This document shows, one piece after another, positions 1-7,334 of a DNA stretch of 12,019 nt. The number at the start of each line of letters is the position of its first letter. Position 1 is the stretch's first letter. The notes beneath the pieces are model-generated. The model searched no databases, was not told the origin of the DNA, and saw nothing but the letters and a program-made list of their open reading frames with translations. Origin of the DNA: Actinomycetota bacterium (GTDB taxonomy: Bacteria; Actinomycetota; Actinomycetes; Mycobacteriales; Jatrophihabitantaceae); the NCBI GenBank assembly GCA_019241805.1, contig JAFAWL010000155.1, forward strand, positions 1-12,019, read 5' to 3'. A program made the translations under genes and the position numbers.

Positions 1-933
1 CTTGGTGTGGGCTTGACCGTCTTCGGATTGCAGCAATCGAGCACTTGGGGCTGGAGCAACCCGGCCACCGCGGCCTGCATCATCATCGGCGTCGTATTGC
101 TGATCGCCTTCGTGCAATTGGAACTTCGGACGCGGCATCCGCTTATCGAGGTACGGATCTTTCGCGATCGCGTGTTCCGCGTCCAGAACATCGTGCTTCT
201 GCTGACCATGTCGGTGTTTATCCCGGTGTTCCTCTTCGCCAGTGAATACGGCCAGATCTCACTCGGAAAGTCCGCGACCAATGCGAGCTTGGTGCTGCTC
301 TACTTCTTCATCGGCTTCGTCGTGGCGGTCCAGATCGGTGGCCGCATGCTCGACCGTGCCGGCGCGTACCGTCCGGTCGTCATCGGGTCGGCGCTGGCCT
401 GTGTGATGTTCGCGCTCTGGGCCGGCGAGCTGACAACACTCTCGATGAGCAAGCAGCTCTGGTACATCGTCTTCGCCGGCGCCGGCATCGGATTCATAAT
501 CGGGCCGTCAAACACAGCGGCGCTCAACCGGGCCCCCAGCACGGCCTACGGGGAGGCCACCGGCATCACCCAGACGACGAGAAACTTCGGGTCCAGTTTG
601 GGACTCGCCGTGCTCGGGACGCTGCTGACGTCACATTTCGAATCCCACCTCAGGACGGCGCTGCAGAAGCAGGGCGACCCGCACGCTGATGCCGTGCGAC
701 AAGCCCGCTCACTCGCGCAGGCGACCGGCGGCTCGAGTGGCGCGCGCACCGGATCCATCCCGCACTTCTTCCAACTCGCATTCGCGCAGGCGAGCGAGAC
801 GGTCTTCTACACGATGTCCGGGATCATGGGTGCGACGTTCATCATCGCGTTGGTCGGACTGCCCAAGCGCACGCCACCGCCGCCGGCCGGCGCCAGCGAG
901 GACCAACTCGGCGAGGAGCCGGCCGCGGTCTGA
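1..933 (+). CDS. MFS transporter, DHA2 (EmrB/QacA-like) family, C-terminal part
   Basis: The reading frame is open from the first base, so the true start lies upstream of the window; the GTG at 7 is not a credible start. About 310 residues remain, carrying roughly seven hydrophobic segments (for example near bases 60-120, 190-250, 285-340, 370-425, 460-500, 590-620 and 825-870). The stretch around bases 120-190 (LRTRHPLIEVRIFRDR) is the cytoplasmic loop typical of 14-helix DHA2 drug:proton antiporters, and QTTRNFGSSLGLAVLGTLL (about 571-627) is their late-helix signature. The protein ends in a Pro/Ala-rich cytoplasmic tail. By family it should be a proton-driven exporter in the plasma membrane; the substrate cannot be told. 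It converges on the next gene with only 12 bases between the stop codons. The family call is firm; nothing supports a specific drug. Confidence 0.88.
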   Translation, partial: LGVGLTVFGLQQSSTWGWSNPATAACIIIGVVLLIAFVQLELRTRHPLIEVRIFRDRVFRVQNIVLLLTMSVFIPVFLFASEYGQISLGKSATNASLVLLYFFIGFVVAVQIGGRMLDRAGAYRPVVIGSALACVMFALWAGELTTLSMSKQLWYIVFAGAGIGFIIGPSNTAALNRAPSTAYGEATGITQTTRNFGSSLGLAVLGTLLTSHFESHLRTALQKQGDPHADAVRQARSLAQATGGSSGARTGSIPHFFQLAFAQASETVFYTMSGIMGATFIIALVGLPKRTPPPPAGASEDQLGEEPAAV

Positions 934-945
934 ACACAAGCCGCG

Positions 946-1887
946 TCAGGGGTGGTTGCCGCTGTTGCCGGTGACGTAGAAGGTGCCGCTCAGTGTCGCG
1001 TTCGAGGCATAGGAAGCGATCCAGATCTCGTACGAGCCGACGGCCGGGTTGTTGAAGTCGATGGTCGGGTTCACCGTCCCGAACGAATCGTCGACGCAGT
1101 AGAAGTTTCCGTAGGGGTCGTAGACGACCATGGCCGGATCCCCGTTAGCGCCCACGAAATAGAGCCGCAGCAGCGATCCGCTACCGCCGTAGTTGATCTT
1201 CAGGCTGGGTGCGGCCGAGCTGAAGCCGCGGCACGATCCGCCCAGATAGTTGACGTTGACCGGCCCGCCGGCGGCCACGCCGACCGAGTACGGGTCGGCT
1301 GAGAAGCCGGAGGACAGGTCGGCCGCGCCGTAGGCGGGCGGCGTCGACGGCAAGAGCCGTGCCGGGGGTGGATCGAGCACGCTGAGGATCGCCGAGGCGC
1401 GGATGTTCGACGGCTTGATAACGATGTGGGTCCCGGTGGCGGTCGTCGTCGTATTCGAATGACTGGTCGTAGCGCTGCCGGTGGCCGTCCCGGTGTGCGT
1501 GCCCGTCACCGAGCCGGGCGCCGTCGGGGTGCTTCCGCCGACATGACCACCGTTGCCGTTGCCTCCGACGCTGACGGTGCCACCGCCGCCGTTGCCGCCG
1601 GCGACCACGACCGTCTGGGTGGCGAGAGCGGCGGCCTGGTCCGAGCCGCCGGCAACTCCGGAATTCGTCGAGGTCGTCGGTCCCGGTCCGCCTCGGTCGG
1701 CCGCGTCGGTTCGCGTCCGATTCGACGGGTCTGTGACGGCCGTAATCGCGATGACGGCGACGACGGCGACAACGACTACGGCGGTCGCGATGAGCGCCAG
1801 CCACTGTCCGGTCGAGAAGCCTGACGCGTGACGAGGCCGGCGTCGTCGTGCCGCGGCCTGCAGATCTGGCAGCTGTGGTGTCGACAT
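946..1887 (-). CDS. Membrane-anchored exported protein with Gly/Thr/Ser-rich linker; unknown function
   Basis: I do not recognise a named family. From the ATG at 1887 the product is 313 residues: a short basic cytoplasmic N-terminus (RRRRPRH, 14-20), one membrane helix (about 29-52, Val/Ala-rich) with no obvious signal-peptidase site, a low-complexity linker (about 60-155) first Gly/Asn-rich and then Thr/Ser/Gly/His-rich, and a compact C-terminal domain (about 188-308) ending in hydrophobic/aromatic strands. That domain has two cysteines (C219, C264), possibly a disulphide, and a YxxYGNFYCVDDS...PTIDF...YEIWIASY pattern resembling the bacterial pre-peptidase C-terminal (PPC) type beta-sandwich; this resemblance is judged by eye. 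The topology (N-in, C-out) suggests a surface or periplasmic binding or adhesion domain on a flexible stalk. An upstream GTG at 1923 is possible, but the 1887 ATG has a GGGGGAC element in range. The 180 bases upstream (1888-2067) show no convincing promoter. Confidence 0.8.
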   Translation of the reverse strand: MSTPQLPDLQAAARRRRPRHASGFSTGQWLALIATAVVVVAVVAVIAITAVTDPSNRTRTDAADRGGPGPTTSTNSGVAGGSDQAAALATQTVVVAGGNGGGGTVSVGGNGNGGHVGGSTPTAPGSVTGTHTGTATGSATTSHSNTTTTATGTHIVIKPSNIRASAILSVLDPPPARLLPSTPPAYGAADLSSGFSADPYSVGVAAGGPVNVNYLGGSCRGFSSAAPSLKINYGGSGSLLRLYFVGANGDPAMVVYDPYGNFYCVDDSFGTVNPTIDFNNPAVGSYEIWIASYASNATLSGTFYVTGNSGNHP

Positions 1888-2067
1888 CCCCGGGTCCCCC
1901 GTTCCGGGCAGCATGCCCCTCACCCGGTCGGAGACGCCTGAGCGAGCTCACGTACGCGGCGGCGCGTGCCCGATAGGGCCGAATCCCTGGCGGGAGAAGG
2001 TGGAGCGGGGCGGCCGCCGTCAAGGATGTCCGCGTTTGCGCCCGGTTGTAGCGGTGCGCGAAGAGCG

Positions 2068-3132
2068 TCAGCCGAGATCCTGAGGCTGTACGGTCGGACC
2101 TGACTCGTCCTTGGGCCAGTTGGCCGGATTCATCCGCGAGCGCTGGACGCGCGGCGGTTCGCCCTCCTGCTTGGGGAAGTTCGGCGGGTAGGGCGCGTCG
2201 CCGAGGCCGAAGTCGTGCTCATCCCGATCAGCCCAGGCCAACAGGGGATCGATCGACCAGACGGCATCGTCGATGCCGGCGTGCACGTCACCGAGCCGGG
2301 CGAAGCGCTCGGGCATGGTCTGAATTGTAAAATCGGCCATCTCGACGTCGGGCAGTTCGTCCCACGTGACCGGTGCCGACACCAAGCCGATCGGCGACGC
2401 CCGCACCGAGTAGGCCGCCGCGATCGTGCGGTCGCGGGCGTTCTGGTTGTAGTCGATGAAGATCTGCGATCCGCGATCCTCTTTCCACCACGCGGTCGTC
2501 ACCAGGGATGGGGCGCGCCGTTCGACCTCCCGCGCGAAGGCGAGCGCGGCCCGTCGCACTTCGCGAAAGCCGTACGAAGGCTCTATCCGCACGTAGATAT
2601 GGATGCCCTTGGACCCTGATGTCTTCGGCCAACCGACCGCGCCGATCTCGTCGAGCAGCTCGTGGACGACCTCCGCGACGACTTTCGCCTCGACGAGACC
2701 GGTCCCCGGCTGCGGATCGAGGTCGATGCGGAGCTCGTCGGGCTTCTCGGTGTCGGCTCGCCGGGAGTGCCACGGGTGGAATTCGACGCAGGACATCTGC
2801 ACGGCCCAGATCACACTGGCCAGTTCGGTCACGCACAATTCGTCTGCGCCGCGGCCGGAGGGGAAACGCACCTCGACGGTCTCGACCCAGTCGGGCGCGC
2901 CCTTGGGCAGACGCTTCTGATAGATCCGCTCCCCCGAGGTGCCGTCCGGGAAGCGGTGCATCATGCAGGGACGCTCGCGCAGCGCGCGCACGATGCCGTC
3001 GCCGACCGCGATGTAGTAGTTGGCCAGATCCAGCTTCGTCTCGCCGCGGGCGTCGAAGTAGACCCGTTCGGGATGGCTGATGCGGACACTGCGCGAACCC
3101 ACCTGGAGCTCGATCGCTGGCGTCACGGCCAT
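2068..3132 (-). CDS. Stand-alone LigD-type polymerase/primase domain protein (non-homologous end-joining family)
   Basis: The 354-residue protein is one LigD polymerase (PolDom, archaeo-eukaryotic primase superfamily) module without ligase or nuclease domains. Visible motifs: the metal-binding DLD pair D137/D139 (RIDLDP), the TSGSKGIHIYV block with S172, K175 and H178, and the FIDYNQNARDRT block with the third acidic residue D227 and Q230; K73 and R220 are also in the expected places. These match the active-site layout known for the M. tuberculosis LigD polymerase domain. The C-terminal tail (about 315-354, PPNFPKQEGEPPRVQRSR) resembles that of free-standing mycobacterial homologues of the Rv3730c type. 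Family members add ribo- or deoxyribonucleotides at broken ends and gaps and can act alone. No ku or ligase gene is in the window, so end-joining partners would lie elsewhere. The ATG at 3132 is preceded by a weak purine stretch that falls in a palindrome arm. No motif is missing. Confidence 0.9.
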   Translation of the reverse strand: MAVTPAIELQVGSRSVRISHPERVYFDARGETKLDLANYYIAVGDGIVRALRERPCMMHRFPDGTSGERIYQKRLPKGAPDWVETVEVRFPSGRGADELCVTELASVIWAVQMSCVEFHPWHSRRADTEKPDELRIDLDPQPGTGLVEAKVVAEVVHELLDEIGAVGWPKTSGSKGIHIYVRIEPSYGFREVRRAALAFAREVERRAPSLVTTAWWKEDRGSQIFIDYNQNARDRTIAAAYSVRASPIGLVSAPVTWDELPDVEMADFTIQTMPERFARLGDVHAGIDDAVWSIDPLLAWADRDEHDFGLGDAPYPPNFPKQEGEPPRVQRSRMNPANWPKDESGPTVQPQDLG

Positions 3133-3134
3133 GC

Positions 3135-3179
3135 CCTGACGGTACTGCCCGACCCGACGCGGTTGGCAGGACCGTCAGG
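3135..3179. promoter_or_regulatory. Interrupted palindrome between divergent genes (candidate operator or RNA hairpin)
   Basis: The left arm at 3135-3149 (CCTGACGGTACTGCC) and the right arm at 3165-3179 (GGCAGGACCGTCAGG) are reverse complements at 14 of 15 positions, separated by 15 bases. The element nearly fills the 66-base space between the polymerase-domain start (3132, leftward) and the small membrane protein start (3199, rightward). Its left arm covers the place where the leftward ribosome binding site should be. It could be a two-half-site operator for a repressor controlling both genes, or a leader hairpin. The pairing is seen directly; the function is inferred. Confidence 0.5.
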
Positions 3180-3198
3180 TGACCGGCACCCTGGACGT

Positions 3199-3453
3199 AT
3201 GACGTACGCACGCGAGGACGACGAGTGGCCCGAGGATCCGGCCGACGTCGAGGCCGACCGGCGCGTGCTGTCGTGGGGTCCGGCCGCGAACCCGAACACC
3301 GCGGAAGGTCAGGTTCAGGGGGTGGCCGCCTTCGCGGCCGCCACAACCGCCGCCACCGGCTGGCGACGCACCGCGGGCAAGGCGGCGGCCTGGCTCGCAT
3401 TGTTGTTCATCGTCGGTTACGTGGCCGCGGCGCTGATCATGGCCGTGCACTGA
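3199..3453 (+). CDS. Small membrane protein, 84 residues, unknown function
   Basis: I do not recognise this protein. It has an acidic, hydrophilic N-terminal half rich in Asp, Glu and Arg (residues 1-40), an Ala/Thr-rich stretch (41-55), a basic patch (WRRTAGK, 55-61) and a single C-terminal membrane helix (about 63-82, AWLALLFIVGYVAAALIM). This looks like a tail-anchored protein with its N-terminus in the cytoplasm by the positive-inside rule. Codon third positions are almost all G or C, which supports real coding. The ATG at 3199 is chosen because the hydrophilic start follows it directly; the frame stays open upstream but there runs antisense to the polymerase gene. No clear Shine-Dalgarno precedes it. 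It stops 40 bases before msrB and has the same orientation, but msrB seems to have its own promoter. Confidence 0.72.
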   Translation: MTYAREDDEWPEDPADVEADRRVLSWGPAANPNTAEGQVQGVAAFAAATTAATGWRRTAGKAAAWLALLFIVGYVAAALIMAVH

Positions 3454-3457
3454 GTAG

Positions 3458-3487
3458 GCGACAGCGGACAGCGCGGCGACGTACTGT
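3458..3487 (+). promoter_or_regulatory. Candidate leaderless promoter of msrB
   Basis: A -10 match TACTGT (3482-3487, fits TANNNT) lies 6 bases before the msrB ATG at 3494, and a weak -35 GCGACA (3458-3463) lies 18 bases further upstream. No Shine-Dalgarno is present in front of msrB. This spacing puts the transcription start at or next to the A of the ATG, as in actinobacterial leaderless genes. Inferred from spacing and motif only. Confidence 0.42.
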
Positions 3488-3493
3488 CGACTC

Positions 3494-3916
3494 ATGAGCA
3501 GCGTCGAGGAGAAGCCACCGGCGGTCGTCAAGACCGACGCTGAGTGGCGCGAGCAGTTGTCGCCGGCCGAGTACGCCGTGCTGCGACAGGCCGCCACCGA
3601 GCGGCCGTTCACCGGCGAATACACCGACAACAAGCGGGTGGGCGCCTACCGCTGCCGGGCGTGCGGCACCCAGCTGTTCCGTAGTGAGACGAAATTCGAC
3701 TCCCATTGCGGCTGGCCGAGCTTCTTCACCCCGCTCGCCGGCGACCGGGTCATCGAGCGGCGCGACACCAGCATGGGTATGACGCGCGTCGAGGTATTGT
3801 GCGCGAACTGCCACAGCCACCTCGGCCACGTTTTCGAGGGCGAGGGCTACGGGACGCCGACCGATCAGCGTTACTGCATCAACTCGATCTCGCTCACCTT
3901 CGAAGAAGAGGGCTGA
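3494..3916 (+). CDS. msrB: Peptide-methionine (R)-S-oxide reductase MsrB
   Basis: A 140-residue, single-domain MsrB of normal length. It reduces the R epimer of methionine sulfoxide in proteins, repairing oxidative damage in the cytoplasm and using thioredoxin for recycling. Visible: the structural zinc site C54-x2-C57 and C103-x2-C106, the FDSHCGWPSFF block (68-78), the GHVFEGEG block (111-118) and the catalytic cysteine C128 in RYCINSISL. C72 in HCGWP is a candidate resolving cysteine. There is no signal peptide. No Shine-Dalgarno precedes the ATG, but a -10-like TACTGT sits 6 bases upstream, suggesting a leaderless mRNA. It converges on hemQ with 4 bases between the stops. The neighbourhood with the hem genes is conserved in mycobacteria. 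Identification is secure. Confidence 0.96.
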   Translation: MSSVEEKPPAVVKTDAEWREQLSPAEYAVLRQAATERPFTGEYTDNKRVGAYRCRACGTQLFRSETKFDSHCGWPSFFTPLAGDRVIERRDTSMGMTRVEVLCANCHSHLGHVFEGEGYGTPTDQRYCINSISLTFEEEG

Positions 3917-3920
3917 GCTG

Positions 3921-4616
3921 TTAGGGCAGCGCCGTGACCAGCTCGGCGACGCTGCGGCGAGTGCCCGTGTAGAAGGGCACCTCCACCCGCACGTGCCGTC
4001 GGGTCTCGGAGCTGCGCAGGTGCCGCATGAGATCGACGATGCGGTGCAGCTCATCGGCCTCGAACGCGAGCATCCACTCGTAGTCGCCCAGCGCGAACGA
4101 CGACACCGTGTTCGCGCGTACGTCCGGGTACTCGCGCGCCAGTTGACCGTGCTCGGCGAGCAGCCCCCGTCGCTCGTTCTCCGGGAGCAGGTACCACTCA
4201 TAGGAGCGCACGAAGGGGTAGACGCACACGTAGGCCCGCGCCTGCTCCTCGGCCAGAAACGCCGGGATATGGCTCTTGTTGAACTCGGCCGGCCGATGCA
4301 GGGCCATGTTCGACCACACCGGCCGCAGGTGCCGGCCGAGGGCCGTGCGACGGAAGCGGCTGTACGCGTCCTGCAGCGCTTCAGCGGTCGAGGCATGCCA
4401 CCAGATCATGACGTCGGCGTCGGCGCGTAAAGCGCTGACGTCGTAGACGCCGCGCACGACGACGTCTTTCTCGGCCAGTTGGGCGAACAGATCATCCACT
4501 TCGGCTGCCAGTGGACGCCGATCACTGTCCCCGAGCCGCCGTTCGGCCTGGAACACCGACCAGGCCGTGTAGCGGATGACTGCGTTCAGTTGTTTCGCCT
4601 GCTTGCCGTCGACCAT
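3921..4616 (-). CDS. hemQ: Coproheme decarboxylase HemQ/ChdC (chlorite-dismutase family)
   Basis: Last enzyme of the coproporphyrin-dependent heme pathway: it oxidatively decarboxylates two propionates of iron-coproporphyrin III, using peroxide, to give heme b. From the ATG at 4616 it has 231 residues, which is the length I recall for the M. tuberculosis protein. Key residues in this numbering: the proximal heme ligand H156 ([10 protein letters not shown]), the distal H116 (FNKSHIPAF) and the catalytic tyrosine Y133 ([10 protein letters not shown]); their mutual spacing equals that of the studied actinobacterial enzymes (Y135, H118, H158 in Corynebacterium). The [21 protein letters not shown] block is strongly conserved. 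In-frame alternatives at 4640 (ATG) and 4658 (GTG) would overlap hemG; 4616 is preferred for family length, although its GGAG element sits close to the ATG. It is the last gene of hemE-hemG-hemQ. Confidence 0.94.
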   Translation of the reverse strand: MVDGKQAKQLNAVIRYTAWSVFQAERRLGDSDRRPLAAEVDDLFAQLAEKDVVVRGVYDVSALRADADVMIWWHASTAEALQDAYSRFRRTALGRHLRPVWSNMALHRPAEFNKSHIPAFLAEEQARAYVCVYPFVRSYEWYLLPENERRGLLAEHGQLAREYPDVRANTVSSFALGDYEWMLAFEADELHRIVDLMRHLRSSETRRHVRVEVPFYTGTRRSVAELVTALP

Positions 4617-4632
4617 CGCTCCATTGTCCGCC

Positions 4633-6039
4633 TCAGCCATCGACCGCTGGGCCGCCACGCGCCAGGAAGTCGATCACACGGTCCGCCGCCGCGGTGCCAG
4701 AGGCGATGCAGGCCGGAACACCGATCCCCTCGTAGCTGGCACCGGCCATGGCCAGGCCGGGGACCCCCTCGACGCCGGTCCGGATGCGGGCCACCCGATC
4801 GCCGTGGCCGACGTCGTATTGCGGCAGGCCCCCACCCCATCGCGTGACGAGGTGGTCGATCGGCGTCGACGAGACACCCAACAGCGCCCCGACCTCCCGG
4901 GCGGCCAGCCGGACGAGCTCGTCGTCGTCACGTTGTAGCGAGCTCGTGTCGCCGACGCGCCCGATCGACGCGCGCAACAAGGTGAGGCCGGGCTCCGCAC
5001 CCGGCCACTTGTGCGAGGTGACGGTGATGGCTTTGACGGTGAATCCTTGGCCGGACCCGATGAGCAGTCCACTGCCCGCCGGCGGTTCGGCGTCGCGGTA
5101 GGCCAGGCTGACGATGGCCACGCTCGCGGTGTCGATGCGGTCCAGCTCGGTCGCGGCCGACCGGGCGACGCCACGCAGCAATCGGGCCGCCTTGGCCGCA
5201 GGCGTAGCGATCACCACGGCGTCGACGTCGACTGCCTGCGCCTGTGCGGTGGAACCGATGGTCAGCCGGAAGCCGGCTTCGGTGCGGACGATCTCGCGCA
5301 CCGTGGTTCCCGTGCGCACGTCGGGAAGTCGGCTGGCTAGGGCTGGTGCCAGCGTGCCCAACCCACCGCGCAGCGAGGCGAAAACCTCGGCCGGCGGGGA
5401 CCCGCCCGCGTCGGTCAGCCGGGCGGCAGCAGCAACGAGCGAGCTGCCCCCTGAGCGCAACTGATGATAGAGCGCTGGCGCCGTGGCCACGAGCGACAGG
5501 CGATCGGGATCCCCCGCGTACACGCCGCCGAGCAGTGGCTCGACCACTCGCTCGGCGAGCTCGTCCCCCATCCGTTCACGGACCAGCCGGCCGACTGCGA
5601 CGTCAGCCGACAGCGGGGCCAACGGCGGCAATCGCGCTTCGGCGGCGACCCGGCTCAGGCCCGCGGCCGACAGGATGCCGGCGGCGGCCAATGCATCGAG
5701 ATCGCCGGGAATACCCATCAGGGTGCGGCGGGGTATCGCGTGATTGCTTCCACGGGCGCGAATCCCGGCCGACAGGGTCAGTGGGGCGACGAGGTCGTCG
5801 TCGAGTCCGAGCGACTCGATCAATCGGCGGCCCTCGGGGCGGCGTATCAGCAACGCCTCGGCCCCGACGTCGACGGCATGGCCGGCCAATTCGGCCACTC
5901 GCAGCTTCCCACCGATCTGTGGCGCCGCCTCGTAGACGGTGACGTCGAGGGCCGGCAGACGCCCGACCAGTTCCCAGGCGGCGGCGAGGCCCGCGATACC
6001 GCCGCCGACGACGGCAACGCGATTGGTGGTGGCGGTCAC
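4633..6039 (-). CDS. hemG: Coproporphyrinogen III oxidase / protoporphyrinogen oxidase (HemY/CgoX, FAD-dependent)
   Basis: A 468-residue FAD-binding amine-oxidase-type flavoprotein. In actinobacteria this family oxidises coproporphyrinogen III to coproporphyrin III with oxygen, although it is often annotated as protoporphyrinogen oxidase (hemG or hemY). The N-terminal Rossmann motif is VVGGGIAGL (G12, G14, G17), followed by an acidic residue E37 for the ribose and GGKLR (43-47). The C-terminal FAD motif [13 protein letters not shown] begins near residue 433. No membrane helix is evident. The GTG start at 6039 overlaps the hemE stop codon in a 4-base GTGA, which points to translational coupling. 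Its 3' end is followed, or slightly overlapped, by hemQ depending on the hemQ start. Its place between hemE and hemQ supports the coproporphyrin branch. The symbol is by position and family; cgoX is the functional name. Confidence 0.94.
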   Translation of the reverse strand: MTATTNRVAVVGGGIAGLAAAWELVGRLPALDVTVYEAAPQIGGKLRVAELAGHAVDVGAEALLIRRPEGRRLIESLGLDDDLVAPLTLSAGIRARGSNHAIPRRTLMGIPGDLDALAAAGILSAAGLSRVAAEARLPPLAPLSADVAVGRLVRERMGDELAERVVEPLLGGVYAGDPDRLSLVATAPALYHQLRSGGSSLVAAAARLTDAGGSPPAEVFASLRGGLGTLAPALASRLPDVRTGTTVREIVRTEAGFRLTIGSTAQAQAVDVDAVVIATPAAKAARLLRGVARSAATELDRIDTASVAIVSLAYRDAEPPAGSGLLIGSGQGFTVKAITVTSHKWPGAEPGLTLLRASIGRVGDTSSLQRDDDELVRLAAREVGALLGVSSTPIDHLVTRWGGGLPQYDVGHGDRVARIRTGVEGVPGLAMAGASYEGIGVPACIASGTAAADRVIDFLARGGPAVDG

Positions 6040-7145
6040 TGCTGGGAGGCGTGCACTAATTCGACGACCCGGCTCAGGACCTCCGGATCGGTGTCGGGCA
6101 GCACACCATGTCCCAGGTTGAAGATGTGGGCCGCGGCACCGAATTCGGCGACGGCGCGCCGCCCGTCAGCGAGGATTCGGCGCACCTCGTCTTCGATGAC
6201 CGGCCATGGTGCGAGCAGCAGGGCCGGATCGAGATTGCCCTGCACGATGGCTCCAGGACCCATTCGGTGTGCTGCCTCACTCAACGGCACCCGCCAGTCA
6301 ACGCCGACCACGTCGGCTCCGGCGGCACGCATGAGGTGAAGGAACTCGCCCGTGCCGACTCCGAAGTGAATTTTCGGCACGGTGCCCTCGCCGAGGGCAT
6401 CGAACACCGACCGGCTGTGGGGCAGCACATGGTTCTCGTAGTCCGCGGCCGACAGCGCGCCGGCCCAGGAGTCGAACAGCTGCACCGCCGAGGCTCCGGC
6501 GGCGATCTGCGTCCGCAGGAATTCGGCAGTGATCGTGGCCAGTCGGGCCAACAGCCGCCGCCAGAGCTCGGGCTCGCCGTGCATCATCGCCTTGGTCAGG
6601 GCATGTTCGCGCGACGGGCCGCCCTCGATCAAATAGCTGGCCAGGGTGAACGGGGCTCCCGCGAAACCGATCAGCGGCGTCGCTCCCAACTCGGCGACCA
6701 GCTGACCGACAGCGGTGGCCACGAATTCGACGTCGGCGCAGGTGATGGCCTTGATGGCTTCGACGTCGGCGAGCGTACGAACCGGTTTGGCCACCACCGG
6801 CCCGACGCCCGGCACGATCTCGATGTCGACCCCGGCCGCCACCAGCGGCACGACGATGTCGGAGAACAGGATCGCGGCGTCGACTGCGTGTCGTCGCACC
6901 GGCTGCAGCGTGATCTCGGTGACCAAATCGGGATCGCGGCACGCGTCGAGCATTGCCGTCCCGGCCCGCAACGCTCGGTACTCGGGCAGCGAGCGACCGG
7001 CCTGGCGCATGAACCACACGGGCGCTCGATCGACCGCCTCGCCGCGGGCCGCCCGGACGAAGCGGGACCGGCTCGTTGCCGCGGGTCCCGCGGTCACCGA
7101 CGCTCCCGGCTGCGCGTCCACCCTCGCCTCCGGCTGCCCGTCCAT
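6036..7145 (-). CDS. hemE: Uroporphyrinogen decarboxylase HemE
   Basis: Decarboxylates the four acetate side chains of uroporphyrinogen III to give coproporphyrinogen III; a cofactor-free cytoplasmic TIM-barrel enzyme. From the ATG at 7145 it is 369 residues, against about 357 in M. tuberculosis; the first 25-30 residues are a poorly conserved lead. Signatures: [13 protein letters not shown] (45-57, substrate-binding Arg residues), ILFSDIVVP (92-100, with D96 the essential aspartate), [50 protein letters not shown] and NLGHGVLP. Other in-frame ATGs are at 7154 and 7172. I prefer 7145 because a -10-like TACGAT ends 7 bases before it, giving a leaderless message; no Shine-Dalgarno supports any of the three. 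It heads the heme operon and its TGA is shared with the hemG GTG. Confidence 0.95.
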   Translation of the reverse strand: MDGQPEARVDAQPGASVTAGPAATSRSRFVRAARGEAVDRAPVWFMRQAGRSLPEYRALRAGTAMLDACRDPDLVTEITLQPVRRHAVDAAILFSDIVVPLVAAGVDIEIVPGVGPVVAKPVRTLADVEAIKAITCADVEFVATAVGQLVAELGATPLIGFAGAPFTLASYLIEGGPSREHALTKAMMHGEPELWRRLLARLATITAEFLRTQIAAGASAVQLFDSWAGALSAADYENHVLPHSRSVFDALGEGTVPKIHFGVGTGEFLHLMRAAGADVVGVDWRVPLSEAAHRMGPGAIVQGNLDPALLLAPWPVIEDEVRRILADGRRAVAEFGAAAHIFNLGHGVLPDTDPEVLSRVVELVHASQQ

Positions 7146-7152
7146 CAGAGCC

Positions 7153-7175
7153 ATCGTACGGATGACGGTCATCCG
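7153..7175 (-). promoter_or_regulatory. Candidate hemE promoter -10 with a 17-bp palindromic operator
   Basis: At 7159-7175 lies CGGATGACGGTCATCCG, a perfect palindrome of two 8-base arms around one base. Immediately next to it on the hemE strand is TACGAT (7158-7153), which fits the actinobacterial -10 TANNNT and ends 7 bases before the ATG at 7145. The palindrome would therefore lie in the -10/-35 spacer, where a repressor or MerR-like regulator could act. No good -35 is visible upstream. The palindrome is seen directly; its role is inferred. If 7154 or 7172 is the true start, the element would be in or overlap the coding region. Confidence 0.45.
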
Positions 7176-7334
7176 GCCGGTCCGGGGCGGCCCGGACCCC
7201 GATTCACGCGGCGCGCCTCGACGATTTTGTCCGACGCGCATGCGAGCGTCGTCATGACCTGCCGGTGCGGATGTGTCCGAGCCGGTCCAGGTGTGCGATG
7301 GTCGAGACATCGGCGCGGAAGGGACGGCGGATCG

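Noticed and set aside
1426..1831. Open frames on the + strand and a GC-rich repeat-like DNA stretch over the exported protein gene
   Set aside because: The repetitive look comes from Gly, Thr and Ala/Val codons in the linker and membrane helix of the - strand gene; units are irregular, so it is not a tandem repeat array.
1888..2067. Promoter search in the 180 bases upstream of the exported protein gene
   Set aside because: A TTGACG and a TACAAC occur on the - strand but not at usable spacing from each other; no operator-like repeat was found.
4617..4658. Upstream GTG (4658) and ATG (4640) as hemQ starts
   Set aside because: They would add 8-14 unconserved residues and overlap hemG; ATG 4616 gives the usual 231 residues. 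Not fully excluded.
7232..7251. Short inverted repeat CGACGC / GCGTCG between hemE and the Cys-rich gene
   Set aside because: Arms of six GC-rich bases with an 8-base loop are expected by chance in this composition; no T-run follows and no promoter fits it.
6108..7334. Long open frame on the + strand opposite hemE
   Set aside because: It lies antisense to a clear HemE with all signatures; its product is low-complexity His/Arg/Gly-rich with no domain. It is a GC-bias shadow. Only its last part (7335-7550) looks coding.
7254..7334. ATG 7254 as start of the Cys-rich gene, adding a CRCGC segment
   Set aside because: The extra codons have many A/T third positions and an Arg-rich, non-conserved-looking product; the GTG at 7335 marks the change to coding-like bias.
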